Shown: piece by piece, positions 1 through 7,919 of the stretch
Numbering within the stretch: position 1 is the first letter of the stretch
Layout: every line of letters starts with the position of its first letter
Assembly: GCA_016781775.1 (NCBI GenBank)
Contig: JADDPR010000169.1
Location: 1-21,167 of the forward strand
Reading direction: 5' to 3'
From: Rubrobacter sp.
GTDB taxonomy: Bacteria; Actinomycetota; Rubrobacteria; Rubrobacterales; Rubrobacteraceae
DNA length: 21,167 bases
Program-made: the position numbers and the translations under genes
Notes under the pieces: generated by a model
Told to the model about the DNA's origin: nothing
The model's database searches: none
The model's input: the letters and a program-made list of their open reading frames with translations, nothing else

Positions 1-77
1 TGCTCGGCCACCCACCCCGTCGTCACCAACGCCTCGGGGTGCGCGTACCCCTTCTCTTCTATCTGCTTCTCGGTCAC
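1..77 (-). CDS. Thiosulfate sulfurtransferase (rhodanese), N-terminal fragment cut by the window edge
   Basis: Only the first 25 or so codons are inside the window; the rest lies to the left of base 1. The reverse strand reads GTG (77-75) and then M-T-E-K-Q-I-E-E-K-G-Y-A-H-P-E-A-L-V-T-T, followed by G-W-V-A-E. The stretch YAHPEALVTTGWVAE resembles the opening of actinobacterial two-domain rhodaneses, which move sulfane sulfur from thiosulfate to cyanide or thiol acceptors. A strong ribosome binding site, GAGAGGAG (82-89 on the reverse strand), lies 4 bases before the start and supports it. The gene diverges from fbiC. The family call rests on a short N-terminal match; the catalytic Cys loop is outside the window. 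Confidence 0.6.
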   Translation of the reverse strand, partial: MTEKQIEEKGYAHPEALVTTGWVAE

Positions 78-114
78 GGTGCTCCTCTCTCGTCTTTCAA
101 CCACACGAGGAGCT

Positions 115-120
115 ATTCTA
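115..120 (-). promoter_or_regulatory. Possible -10 box for the rhodanese gene
   Basis: The reverse strand reads TAGAAT, five of six matches to TATAAT, about 40 bases upstream of the GTG start of the rhodanese fragment. The best -35 candidate (CCGACA) is 19 bases away and poor, so this is tentative. Confidence 0.25.
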
Positions 121-163
121 AACCATTTCCGATAAGGTTTGTCGGGAATGATTCCGTCGGGGT

Positions 164-183
164 TCGGGGGGTATACTCCCCGA
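164..183. promoter_or_regulatory. 20-bp near-perfect palindrome over the fbiC -10 box (candidate operator)
   Basis: The 20 bases from 164 to 183 read the same on both strands except for one mismatched pair (170/177), centred on GTATAC. A TATACT hexamer (172-177) inside it would serve as a -10 element, placing transcription start at about 184-186. A dimeric regulator bound here would block RNA polymerase. No regulator gene can be assigned from the window. Confidence 0.4.
172..177 (+). promoter_or_regulatory. -10 box TATACT for fbiC, suggesting a leaderless transcript
   Basis: TATACT ends 8 bases before the A of the fbiC ATG (186), so the expected transcription start falls on or next to the start codon. 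No Shine-Dalgarno sequence lies at useful spacing: the only G-run (166-171) is 14 bases away. Both facts fit leaderless translation, which is common in actinobacteria. No good -35 hexamer is visible. Confidence 0.4.
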
Positions 184-185
184 CC

Positions 186-2579
186 ATGAGAGCACACACG
201 AGGTACGAAGATCTGGTCGACAAGGCGGTCTCCGGGGGCGTTCTGGAGCGTGAGGAGGCCCATGCTCTGGGGCGGTTCTCCACCGCGGATCCGGGGCCGG
301 CGATGGAGGCGGCGGCCGGGGTGCGCGACCGCCTCTTCGGGCCGAGGATCTCGTACTCGCGCAAGGTCTTCATCCCGCTGACGAAGCTGTGCCGGGACAA
401 CTGCGGCTACTGCACCTTCGCGCACGGGCCGCGGCCGGGCGAGAACGCGTTTCTCACGCCGGAGGAGGTGCTGGGGATAGCGCGGGCCGGAGCCGAGGCC
501 GGGTGCAAGGAGGCGCTCTTCACGCTCGGGGACAAGCCGGAGAAGCGCTACCCCGAGGCAAGGCGAGAGCTCCGGCAGATGGGCTTCTCCACCACGATCG
601 AGTACCTCGTCCACTGCTGCCGGCTCGTGCTGAAGGAGACGGGGCTGTTGCCGCACGCGAACCCGGGAGTGCTGTCGGAGGACGAGGTCCGCGTGCTGCG
701 CGGGGCTTCGGTCTCGCAGGGGATCATGCTGGAGGGGATCTCCGAGCGCCTCCTCGGTCGCGACATGGCTCACTGGGCCTCCCCGGACAAGGTGCCTGCT
801 CGTAGGCTTGAGACGCTGGAGGCCGCGGGCCGCCAGGGGGTGCCGTTCACGACCGGCATCCTGATCGGGATCGGGGAGACGGTCGAGGAGCGGGTGGACG
901 CCCTGCTCGCGATCCGCAAGGTCCACGAGAAGCACGGCCACATCCAGGAGTGCATCGTCCAGAACTTCCGGGCGAAGCCGGGGACGAGGATGGCCCTCTC
1001 CCCCGAGCCCGCGGAGAGCGAGATGCTCGCGACCATAGCCCTCGCCCGGCTCCTTCTGCCCGAGGACGTCGCCGTGCAGGCGCCGCCGAACCTCGCGGGC
1101 ACCGCGACGAACGCAAAGCAGTCCTACGCTCGCTACATACAGGCCGGCATCAACGACTGGGGCGGGGTCTCCCCCGTCACCCCGGATCACGTCAACCCCG
1201 AGCGGCCCTGGCCCCACCTCGAGGAACTGGGGAAGGCGACGGAGGCCGAGGGGTGTCTGCTGCTTGAACGCCTCGCGCTTCACCCCTCCTACGCGCTCGA
1301 TACGGGCCGGTGGGTAGACGAGGAGATCCGCCCCCGGGTACTCGCCGCGCAGGACGCCGAGGGCTTCGCCCGCGTCGAAGATTGGTCGCCCGGTACGACG
1401 GAGGAGATCCCGGCGGGAACGGTGCGTGAGGCGCGCGGGGGACGCCCCTCCAGGATGCGCCCCGAGTTCGCGCGAGTGTTGGCGGCGGCCGGGGGGCGTG
1501 ATCTGGACGAGAAGGAGATCTCGCTGCTCTTCACGGCGCGCGGGACGGAGCTCTCACAGCTCTGCCGGGTCGCCGACGAGTTGCGGCAGGAGGTCAACGG
1601 CGACGAGGTGACCTACGTCGTCAACCGGAACATAAACTACACGAACCAGTGCTACTTCCGGTGCCGCTTCTGCGCCTTCTCCAAGGGACCGAAGTCACTC
1701 AACCTGCGCGGCGAGCCGTATCTTCTGGACCCCTCGGAGGTCGCCCGGCGGGCGCGCGAGGCTTGGGAGAAGGGCGCGACCGAGGTCTGCATGGTCGGGG
1801 GCATCCACGCCAAGTTCACGGGCGACAACTACATCCAGTACCTCCGGGCCGTCAAGGACGAGGTGCCGGAGATGCACGTCCACGCGTTCACGCCGCTGGA
1901 GGTCTTCCAGGGGGCGCAGACGCTCGGCGTCCCCGTCGAGGAGTTCCTCGTGGACCTCAAGGATGCGGGGCTCGGGACGCTGCCGGGGACGGCCGCCGAG
2001 GTCCTGGACGATGAGATCCGCGAGATCATCTGCCCCGACAAGGTAAACACCCAAGAGTGGTCCGACGTGATGCGCGCCGCGCACGCCGTGGGGCTCCGCT
2101 CGACGGCGACGATCATGTTCGGCCACGTCGACGGCCCCCTCAACTGGGCCCGCCACCTTATGGTGCTGCGCGACATACAGGCCGAGACCGGTGGTTTCAC
2201 CGAGTTCGTCCCGCTGCCGTTCGTGCACATGGGGGCGCCGCTCTACCTGCAGGGCCGCTCCCGCCGCGGACCGACCTTCGCCGAGACGGTCAAGATGCAC
2301 GCCGTTGGGAGGATCGCGCTGCACGGCTACATAAACAACATTCAGGTCTCCTGGGTGAAGCTCGGCAAAGAGGGCGCGAAGCTCTGCCTTCAAGCCGGCT
2401 GCAACGACCTCGGCGGCACGCTCATGAACGAGAGCATCTCACGCGCGGCCGGGGCGAGCCACGGCCAGGAGATGACGCCCCCGGAGCTGGAACGCGTGAT
2501 CTCCGACGTCGGCCGCGTCCCTCGGCGACGCACCACCCTCTACGGCACTCCGGAGCGGGAGTACACTTCGACCCGGTAG
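186..2579 (+). CDS. fbiC: FbiC, fused CofG-CofH 7,8-didemethyl-8-hydroxy-5-deazariboflavin (FO) synthase
   Basis: This two-domain radical SAM enzyme makes FO, the deazaflavin chromophore of coenzyme F420, from tyrosine and the flavin precursor 5-amino-6-ribitylamino-uracil. The 797-residue product has two CxxxCxxC cluster motifs: CRDNCGYC (Cys69, 73, 76) in the N-terminal CofG half and CYFRCRFC (Cys489, 493, 496) in the C-terminal CofH half. This is the domain order of actinobacterial FbiC, and the length is close to usual. I chose ATG 186 because the conserved region begins soon after it and a TATACT box lies just upstream; the open frame runs back to 39, but those residues look non-coding. 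The gene diverges from the rhodanese. Its product would supply the F420-type enzymes encoded elsewhere in the window. Confidence 0.96.
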   Translation: MRAHTRYEDLVDKAVSGGVLEREEAHALGRFSTADPGPAMEAAAGVRDRLFGPRISYSRKVFIPLTKLCRDNCGYCTFAHGPRPGENAFLTPEEVLGIARAGAEAGCKEALFTLGDKPEKRYPEARRELRQMGFSTTIEYLVHCCRLVLKETGLLPHANPGVLSEDEVRVLRGASVSQGIMLEGISERLLGRDMAHWASPDKVPARRLETLEAAGRQGVPFTTGILIGIGETVEERVDALLAIRKVHEKHGHIQECIVQNFRAKPGTRMALSPEPAESEMLATIALARLLLPEDVAVQAPPNLAGTATNAKQSYARYIQAGINDWGGVSPVTPDHVNPERPWPHLEELGKATEAEGCLLLERLALHPSYALDTGRWVDEEIRPRVLAAQDAEGFARVEDWSPGTTEEIPAGTVREARGGRPSRMRPEFARVLAAAGGRDLDEKEISLLFTARGTELSQLCRVADELRQEVNGDEVTYVVNRNINYTNQCYFRCRFCAFSKGPKSLNLRGEPYLLDPSEVARRAREAWEKGATEVCMVGGIHAKFTGDNYIQYLRAVKDEVPEMHVHAFTPLEVFQGAQTLGVPVEEFLVDLKDAGLGTLPGTAAEVLDDEIREIICPDKVNTQEWSDVMRAAHAVGLRSTATIMFGHVDGPLNWARHLMVLRDIQAETGGFTEFVPLPFVHMGAPLYLQGRSRRGPTFAETVKMHAVGRIALHGYINNIQVSWVKLGKEGAKLCLQAGCNDLGGTLMNESISRAAGASHGQEMTPPELERVISDVGRVPRRRTTLYGTPEREYTSTR

Positions 2580-2589
2580 CCGCGGTTCG

Positions 2590-2607
2590 CCCGGGATAAG
2601 CCCCGGG
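2590..2607 (+). terminator. Weak hairpin after fbiC
   Basis: CCCGGG (2590-2595) pairs with CCCGGG (2602-2607) across a 6-base loop, 10 bases after the fbiC stop. There is no T-run downstream, so it may only stabilise the transcript end. Confidence 0.25.
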
Positions 2608-3056
2608 GTGAGGTGGTCATGCGGGTTGCGGAGCGGTACTGAACTCTCACGAACAGGCCCGTACCAAACCTTCGGCAGCTTCGTTCGCACGAGGGAGCAG
2701 GCGGCCTCCTCTGCGAGCTTTACGGGACGGAAGCTCACGGCCGCTACATCTGCGCCTGCGTGGGGCCCCGGCCGTCGGCAAGACCGTCTCGGCTCCTCGG
2801 TGCTCGGAAGTGGGGTTTACTCGCGGTCTGCTTCCCACCCGGTGGTAGAGCCGGCACAGGCGTAGGTGGCCGCGTCCTCGCGCCTCGGCCCACGAGGAGC
2901 GCGTTTAGGATTGCCGGGAACCGGAGAACGAGCGGCCTCGGAAGGAGCACAAAGCCGAGCGGCGAAGGATCGTTCGGAGGGTAAAAGCGGTGTGTGGTCG
3001 GTGTGGGCCATCAGATCCTCCGAACCGGGCGCTGGAAAATCCAACCGACCTATGAC

Positions 3057-3062
3057 AGGAGG
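3057..3062 (+). promoter_or_regulatory. Ribosome binding site that fixes the gdhA start
   Basis: A consensus AGGAGG lies 7 bases before GTG 3070. It overlaps the in-frame ATG at 3052, which therefore cannot use it and is unlikely to be the start. Confidence 0.8.
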
Positions 3063-3069
3063 AGAGACG

Positions 3070-4413
3070 GTGGGCATAAGCACCGATGTCGAAAGCATCT
3101 GCGAAGAGGTGATCAGGAGAAATCCTGGCGAGCCCGAGTTTCATCAGGCGGTCCGCGAGGTCGTGGGTTCTTTTGCCCCCGTGCTCGACAGGCACCCCGA
3201 GCTCGTGGAGGAGAAGGTCGTCGAGAGGATCTGCGAGCCCGACCGGCAGATCCTGTTCCGGGTGGCCTGGGACGACGATGAGGGACAAGTCCACGTCAAC
3301 CGCGGCTTCCGCGTCGAGTTCAACAGCGCCTTGGGCCCCTACAAGGGGGGCCTGCGCTTCCACCCTTCGGTTTACCTCGGGATCGTCAAGTTCCTGGGCT
3401 TCGAGCAGATCTTCAAGAACAGCCTCACCAACCTCGGCATCGGCGGCGGCAAGGGCGGCTCGGACTTCGACCCCAAGGGCCGCTCCGACGACGAGGTGAT
3501 GCGCTTTTGCCAGGCCTTCATGACCGAGTTGTACCGACACATCGGCGCGAACACCGACGTCCCCGCCGGCGACATCGGCGTCGGTAGCCGCGAGATCGGC
3601 TACATGTTCGGCCAATACAAGCGCATCACGAACCGCTTCGAGAGCGGCGTCTTCACCGGCAAGGGGCCCGGCTGGGGCGGATCCTTGGCCCGCACCGAAG
3701 CGACGGGTTACGGCCTAGCCTACTTTGTCCAGGAGATGCTCAAGGTCCGCGGCGAGTCCCTGGAGGGCAAGACCTGCCTCGTCTCGGGCTCCGGCAACGT
3801 GGCGGTCTACGCCATCCAAAAGGTGCAGGAGTTGGGCGGCAAGGTCGTGGCCTGCTCCGACTCGGACGGGATCGTCTACGACGAAAGGGGCATCGAGCTA
3901 GACACGGTCAGGCGGATCAAGGAAGGCGAGCGCGGCCGCATCGCCGAATACGCGGACGCTCATAAGCACGCGCGGTACACCCCCGGGGGGAACATCTGGG
4001 ACATCCCCTGCCACGTGGCCCTGCCCTGCGCCACCCAGAACGAGATCGGGAAGGGCGACGCCAAGAAGCTGGTCGAGAACGGCTGCGTCGCGGTCGGCGA
4101 GGGGGCCAACATGCCCAGCACCAACGAGGCCATACGGCTCTTCCTGGACGCCGGCGTCGCCGTTGGCCCCGCCAAGGCGGCCAACGCCGGCGGGGTGGCC
4201 ACCTCGGCCCTGGAGATGCAGCAGAACGCCGGCCGCACCGCCTGGCCCTTCGAGTACGTCGACGAGAAGCTCAGGGAGATCATGAGGGATATCCACGCCA
4301 CCTGCCGCGAGGCCGCAGCGGAGTACGGCGCCCCCGGCAACTACCTGGCCGGCGCCAACATCGCCGGTTTTATGAGGGTCGCCCGGGCCATGCTCGCCCA
4401 GGGCCTAGCCTAG
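3070..4413 (+). CDS. gdhA: NADP-type glutamate dehydrogenase
   Basis: The enzyme interconverts 2-oxoglutarate plus ammonium and glutamate, mainly for nitrogen assimilation in the NADPH-dependent branch. From GTG 3070 the product is 447 residues, the same length as Escherichia coli GdhA, and key residues fall at matching positions: Lys92 (in PYKGGLRFHP), Lys116, catalytic Lys128 (in GGGKGG) and Asp168 (in PAGDIG). A Rossmann dinucleotide motif, GSGNVA, is at residues 240-245. The open frame extends upstream to 2866, but AGGAGG seven bases before the GTG and the match to family length fix the start. It faces the nitroreductase fusion gene with only 11 bases between the two stop codons. NADP preference is inferred from family resemblance. 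Confidence 0.95.
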   Translation: MGISTDVESICEEVIRRNPGEPEFHQAVREVVGSFAPVLDRHPELVEEKVVERICEPDRQILFRVAWDDDEGQVHVNRGFRVEFNSALGPYKGGLRFHPSVYLGIVKFLGFEQIFKNSLTNLGIGGGKGGSDFDPKGRSDDEVMRFCQAFMTELYRHIGANTDVPAGDIGVGSREIGYMFGQYKRITNRFESGVFTGKGPGWGGSLARTEATGYGLAYFVQEMLKVRGESLEGKTCLVSGSGNVAVYAIQKVQELGGKVVACSDSDGIVYDERGIELDTVRRIKEGERGRIAEYADAHKHARYTPGGNIWDIPCHVALPCATQNEIGKGDAKKLVENGCVAVGEGANMPSTNEAIRLFLDAGVAVGPAKAANAGGVATSALEMQQNAGRTAWPFEYVDEKLREIMRDIHATCREAAAEYGAPGNYLAGANIAGFMRVARAMLAQGLA

Positions 4414-4424
4414 GGTCTGCGCTC

Positions 4425-5489
4425 TCAATCCCGGTACACCACCAGCCCGTCGAGCGGCCTGCGTGAGCGGCGCTTCGGCGGATCGCCCGCCGCGTAGCCG
4501 AGCGTGAGAAGGGCGTGCGGCACGAGCTCGGGGGCGAGCCCAAGAGCCGCCGTCACCTCCCCCGGGCAGAAGAGCGGAGCGCACATCCAGCCCGCGTCGA
4601 GTCCCTGCTCGTAGGCGGCGAGCAGGGCGTTCTGCGCGGCGGCTCCGAGGGACTGGACCGCCATAGTGGTCTCGTTGCGCTGGCGCTCGGGGTCGGGGTA
4701 CGCGTCCAGGTCCCCGGGGTAGAGGCAGAGCAAGAGTAGGACGGGCGCGTCGAGGAGGCGGCCCCGGGAGCCCTCCAGCCGCTTCTCGACGACGGCGGCG
4801 TCCTGGCCGTCCATCTCCAGATTTCTGCGCCACTCCTCCCCCATCGCGTCCGCGAGGCGCTCCTTCGTCTCCCGCTTCGTGACGACGGCGAAGCGCCAGG
4901 GCTGGGTGCCGTGCGGCGAAGGGGCCCAGCGGGCGGCCTCTACGACCTTCTCGATAACGTTATCGGGTACCTCGCGTTCGAGGTAGCGCCGTACGGACCG
5001 GCGACCCTTGAGGGTCTCCAGCAGAGGTTCGGCCTCGCCGCCGGGGGCGTCCAGAGCACCCCAGGAGGCGACGCGTTCGGGACGGATGGCGATGACGGGG
5101 TTCTCCTCTATCCGCATCCGCTCGTACTGGTGGTACTTACCGCGCAGGAGCCTGACGGCGGCGGTTTGCTCGTCCGTCCCGGTCTCGACGAGCTCTGCCC
5201 TCCCCCGCACCATGACGTAAGCCAGGAGGTCCCAATCCTCGGCGTAGCGGTCCGCAACGAGGGCAACCTGCGGGTTCTCGAGGATGTTGCGGACGCGCTT
5301 GAGGCGGGTGACGGGGACGTCCTTCGGCTTCTCGTCGAGGGCTATGTACAGGTTCCGACCGTCGTAGGCGAAGCAGACGGGGATCGTATGGGGCGAGCCG
5401 TCCGAGTCCGCCGTGGCGAGCCGGGCGACGCGCTGGCGCGTGAGGAAGGCGGTCTCGTCCGCCGAGAGGAGACCAGTCTCGGCCCTCAA
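4425..5489 (-). CDS. Fusion of a PPOX-type (F420/flavin split barrel) domain with an FbiB-like nitroreductase domain
   Basis: The 354-residue protein has two parts. Residues 1 to about 145 form a PPOX-class split barrel of the Rv0121-like type (VARLATADSDGSPHTIPV near residue 21), a family that often binds F420. Residues from about 157 form a nitroreductase fold (RRSVRRY, then APSPHGTQPWRF) whose sequence resembles the C-terminal half of FbiB, which reduces dehydro-F420-0 with FMN; a shared stretch is the AMGEEWRRNL-type segment followed by a DAP motif. In FbiB that half is fused to the CofE glutamyl ligase, so the partner domain here is different. The TTG start (5489-5487) overlaps the TGA of the upstream luciferase-like gene and has GAGAGG a few bases before it, implying translational coupling. 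The exact substrate is not known. Confidence 0.85.
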   Translation of the reverse strand: MRAETGLLSADETAFLTRQRVARLATADSDGSPHTIPVCFAYDGRNLYIALDEKPKDVPVTRLKRVRNILENPQVALVADRYAEDWDLLAYVMVRGRAELVETGTDEQTAAVRLLRGKYHQYERMRIEENPVIAIRPERVASWGALDAPGGEAEPLLETLKGRRSVRRYLEREVPDNVIEKVVEAARWAPSPHGTQPWRFAVVTKRETKERLADAMGEEWRRNLEMDGQDAAVVEKRLEGSRGRLLDAPVLLLLCLYPGDLDAYPDPERQRNETTMAVQSLGAAAQNALLAAYEQGLDAGWMCAPLFCPGEVTAALGLAPELVPHALLTLGYAAGDPPKRRSRRPLDGLVVYRD

Positions 5490-6523
5490 CCGGTCCTCTC
5501 CCCCACGCTCTCGCGGACCTTCGGGGCCACCTCAGAGGCGAAGAGACGCATGTTCGCGAGGGCCGCCTCGTGGGTGATGCCGGGCAGGCGTCCCCAGAAG
5601 CAGAGGTGGTCGTAGGGGGCCTCCTCGTGGAGGGCTACGAGCCTTTTGGCCACCTCGTCCGGGGTCCCGACGAAGAACCTACTTCGGTCGAGGTCCTCAG
5701 GGCGGAGGCGGTGGGGCGTCGGGCCTTCGGGGTCGGCGCCCCACTCCGCATAGCGGCTCGCCTGGTAGGCGAGGCCGGGTGCTACGAGGTCCCAGGCCCT
5801 CTCGCCGTTCTCGTGGACGAAGACTGTGGTGGAGGCGTAGAAGGGGAAGGCCGAGGCGTCGCCCCTACGCGCCTCGACCCTCTCCTTGAGGACGGCGTGC
5901 GTCTCCCCGAGGGGCACCCGGCCGCTGGAGGCGAGGAAGCCGTCCGCGTGGCGGGCGGCGCGGTCGAGTGCGGGTTCTGTGTAGCCGCCGAGGTAGATCG
6001 GGATCTGCCGCCCCGGGCGCGGCTCGAAGGGTAGGTCGGGCAAGCTCCAGCGCCGCCCCTCGTAGCCCGTGCGCCCCTCGTTCCAGGCGCGGCGTATGAT
6101 CTCCACCCCCTCCTCTAACAAGGACGGCCGGTTCTTGCGGTTGAAACCGAGGGCGTCGAACTCGTGCTGGACGTACCCGAGGCCAACTCCGAGGGTGAAA
6201 CGCCCGCCGGAAAGGAGTTCGACGACCGCCGCGTCCTCCGCGACGCGCAAGGGATGGTGCATCGGGAGGAGCAAGACGTTCGTCCCGATTCCTATTCGCG
6301 TCGTGCGGGCGGCGATCGCGGCGGCGACCACGAGCGGCGAGGGGAGGTAGCCGTCGTCGACGAAATGATGCTCGGAGAGCCACACGTTCGAGAAGCCAAG
6401 AGCCTCGCCCTCGGAGATCTCCTCCAGGCACTCGGCGTAGAAGTCCGCGTACCGGCCCGTGAACGGCAACTCCTGCCGGAAGTCGTACCAGAGCCCGAAG
6501 GTCGGGCCGTTGCCGTTTGCCAA
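5486..6523 (-). CDS. Luciferase-like monooxygenase (LLM) class, probably F420- or FMN-dependent oxidoreductase
   Basis: The 345-residue product has the pattern of the LLM TIM-barrel family: an N-terminal strand with FGLWYDFRQ, the WLSEHHF segment, RIGIGTNVLLLPMHHPLRVAED, and GRFTLGVGLGYVQHEFDALG. Members oxidise or reduce small molecules using F420 or FMN. The neighbouring PPOX-nitroreductase and fbiC make F420 the more likely cofactor, but that is inference. I chose TTG 6523 because AAGGAGGA lies just upstream and the conserved region starts soon after; an ATG at 6556 would add 11 residues (MRRRGDVEGGT) that include the ribosome binding site. It is the first gene of a two-gene operon, with a TTGA overlap to the next gene. 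Confidence 0.88.
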   Translation of the reverse strand: MANGNGPTFGLWYDFRQELPFTGRYADFYAECLEEISEGEALGFSNVWLSEHHFVDDGYLPSPLVVAAAIAARTTRIGIGTNVLLLPMHHPLRVAEDAAVVELLSGGRFTLGVGLGYVQHEFDALGFNRKNRPSLLEEGVEIIRRAWNEGRTGYEGRRWSLPDLPFEPRPGRQIPIYLGGYTEPALDRAARHADGFLASSGRVPLGETHAVLKERVEARRGDASAFPFYASTTVFVHENGERAWDLVAPGLAYQASRYAEWGADPEGPTPHRLRPEDLDRSRFFVGTPDEVAKRLVALHEEAPYDHLCFWGRLPGITHEAALANMRLFASEVAPKVRESVGERTG

Positions 6524-6923
6524 GGTTCCTCCTTCGACATCGCCGCGTCGCCGCATACTCTAACCCAAAGTTGCACGGCCTCTGCATCGGTATGCGCGGA
6601 GCAGGGTTGCACTTGGTGGCTCGAACGCCTTACGAAGGCTTCCGCGCTGCGCACCTCTTCGGTGTCGGGTACTGTACGCGATCCGCCGCCACGCCCTGGA
6701 GGCGCTCCCTCGGTTCCAACGAGGTACCAAGCCTCGCAGGCTCCGTGCAGTATGCGGGCGATCCGCTATCCTCGCGCTACGCTTGTGCCCCGTATTCGGG
6801 AGCTGCGTAAGAGCTCGACCGCTTACACCAGCTTCTTCGCGCCGCGGTTACCGCTTACCGCGTCAAAGCCCGTGGTGGCCGCTGTAAGCGCAGCAGGCGT
6901 AGTCGAGGGGCGGGACAAGGCTC
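6524..6923. other. 400-base gap upstream of the LLM gene
   Basis: No gene is recognised on either strand. Small inverted repeats occur (GCCTT-ACG-AAGGC at 6627-6639, GCGGT-T-ACCGC at 6844-6854), the second partly duplicated as TTACCGC TTACCGC. The LLM promoter (reverse strand) and the 3' end of the esterase operon must lie here, but no clear -35/-10 pair or terminator with a T-run could be picked. Confidence 0.5.
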
Positions 6924-7919
6924 CTATACGGATAGCTCCTTCTCCTCCCCGAAGTCTGGAGGTAAGCCTTCTACCGCGAGGCGCAGCCAGTATGCCTCGA
7001 ACCGGTCCCAGAGCTTCTCCTGGGGAAGCTCCGTGTGGCTCACGGGCAGCCGCACCACCTGGTGCGGTACGCGGAGGTGGTTGACGATGGCATAGACGGT
7101 GGGGGCCGGGACCACGTTATCCTCCCGGCCCAGGCCGACAAGGGTGGGGCATCTTATCTCTGCGGCGAAGTTCATCGAGTCGAAGTAGGAGAGGACGACC
7201 ATCACGTCTTCTTCGCGTTCGGGGTATTCCTCCAGATAGCGGTTGATCTCCTGCCCCGACCCTTCCTCCACGAGGATGCGTCGTCCCTCCGCCCAACCAA
7301 AGCTCGGCACCGCCACGACCAGAAAATCCGCGACCTGAAGAATGGACTCGGCCATGACTGCCAGTCCCCCGGCGAAGCTCGTGCCGTTCAAGACCGTACG
7401 GGAGACGAAAGGAGCCAGGATCTCCCTGCCGACCTCGACGGCACGTATGTAGTCGCATACGGCGCCCCTCAGGACGTGTTTCTCGGGGGATTCGATCCCG
7501 CTTAGTACGTACCCCCACGACGATGGAGACGGGAGCGCGTCCCTGGAGTGCCCGTACCCCCGCGCCTCCACGCCGAGCACGTTTACGCCCACCCTCGCCC
7601 AGCGCCACATGTGATCGAGCCCGCCGCCGTAGCCGTGACTGTGCACGACCAGCGGCCGCGGGACGTCGTCCTTCCACCGGATCGCGTACCCCGAGACGCG
7701 GGCCCCTCCATGGGAGTCGAAGCTCAGCCTCTCGAACGCGAGAGCGGGGTCTTGCGACCCGAGCGATTCACGAGAGACGGCGGGAGGGATCTTCCCCAGC
7801 TCCTCTCTGGTTTTCTGCCAGAACGACTCGAAATCCGGCGGACGCGTCACGGGGGGTCGCAAGTTTTCGCCGGGCCCCTTCTCCCGATCCTCGGCACGTC
7901 GTTCGGGGGGAGGTGTCAC
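6924..7919 (-). CDS. Alpha/beta hydrolase of the AXE1 (acetyl xylan esterase / cephalosporin-C deacetylase-like) family
   Basis: The 331-residue product starts its conserved part at PPDFESFW (27-34), typical of AXE1 proteins, followed by GGARVSGYA and the oxyanion-type segment HGYGG (95-99). The likely catalytic triad is Ser181 in GTSFAGG, Asp267 in GREDNVV and His295 in PVSHTE. The family usual nucleophile motif is GxSQGG; here Phe-Ala replaces the Gln. No signal peptide is visible, so it probably acts in the cytoplasm on an acyl ester. The GTG start overlaps the stop of the acyltransferase gene (GTGA) but lacks its own ribosome binding site, so translation is probably coupled; a TTG 19 codons downstream is an alternative start. 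Pairing with an acyltransferase suggests lipid or ester turnover, but the substrate is unknown. Confidence 0.82.
   Translation of the reverse strand: MTPPPERRAEDREKGPGENLRPPVTRPPDFESFWQKTREELGKIPPAVSRESLGSQDPALAFERLSFDSHGGARVSGYAIRWKDDVPRPLVVHSHGYGGGLDHMWRWARVGVNVLGVEARGYGHSRDALPSPSSWGYVLSGIESPEKHVLRGAVCDYIRAVEVGREILAPFVSRTVLNGTSFAGGLAVMAESILQVADFLVVAVPSFGWAEGRRILVEEGSGQEINRYLEEYPEREEDVMVVLSYFDSMNFAAEIRCPTLVGLGREDNVVPAPTVYAIVNHLRVPHQVVRLPVSHTELPQEKLWDRFEAYWLRLAVEGLPPDFGEEKELSV

Larger units (their letters stand above)
2580..3069. other. 490-base gap between fbiC and gdhA
   Basis: No convincing gene is seen. Open frames on both strands overlap each other and have Arg/Ser/Pro-rich translations typical of shadow frames in GC-rich DNA. 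The gap holds a weak hairpin just after fbiC and the ribosome binding site of gdhA at its right end. A gdhA promoter probably lies here, but I could not pick convincing -35 and -10 boxes. Confidence 0.5.

Noticed and set aside
2841..2855. tRNA-like D-arm sequence GGTGGTAGAGCCGGC
   Set aside because: No acceptor stem pairing or T-arm consensus could be found at the right distances.
2608..2865. Small plus-strand open frame between fbiC and gdhA
   Set aside because: No ribosome binding site, Ser/Arg/Gly-rich translation and overlapping frames on both strands; no family recognised.
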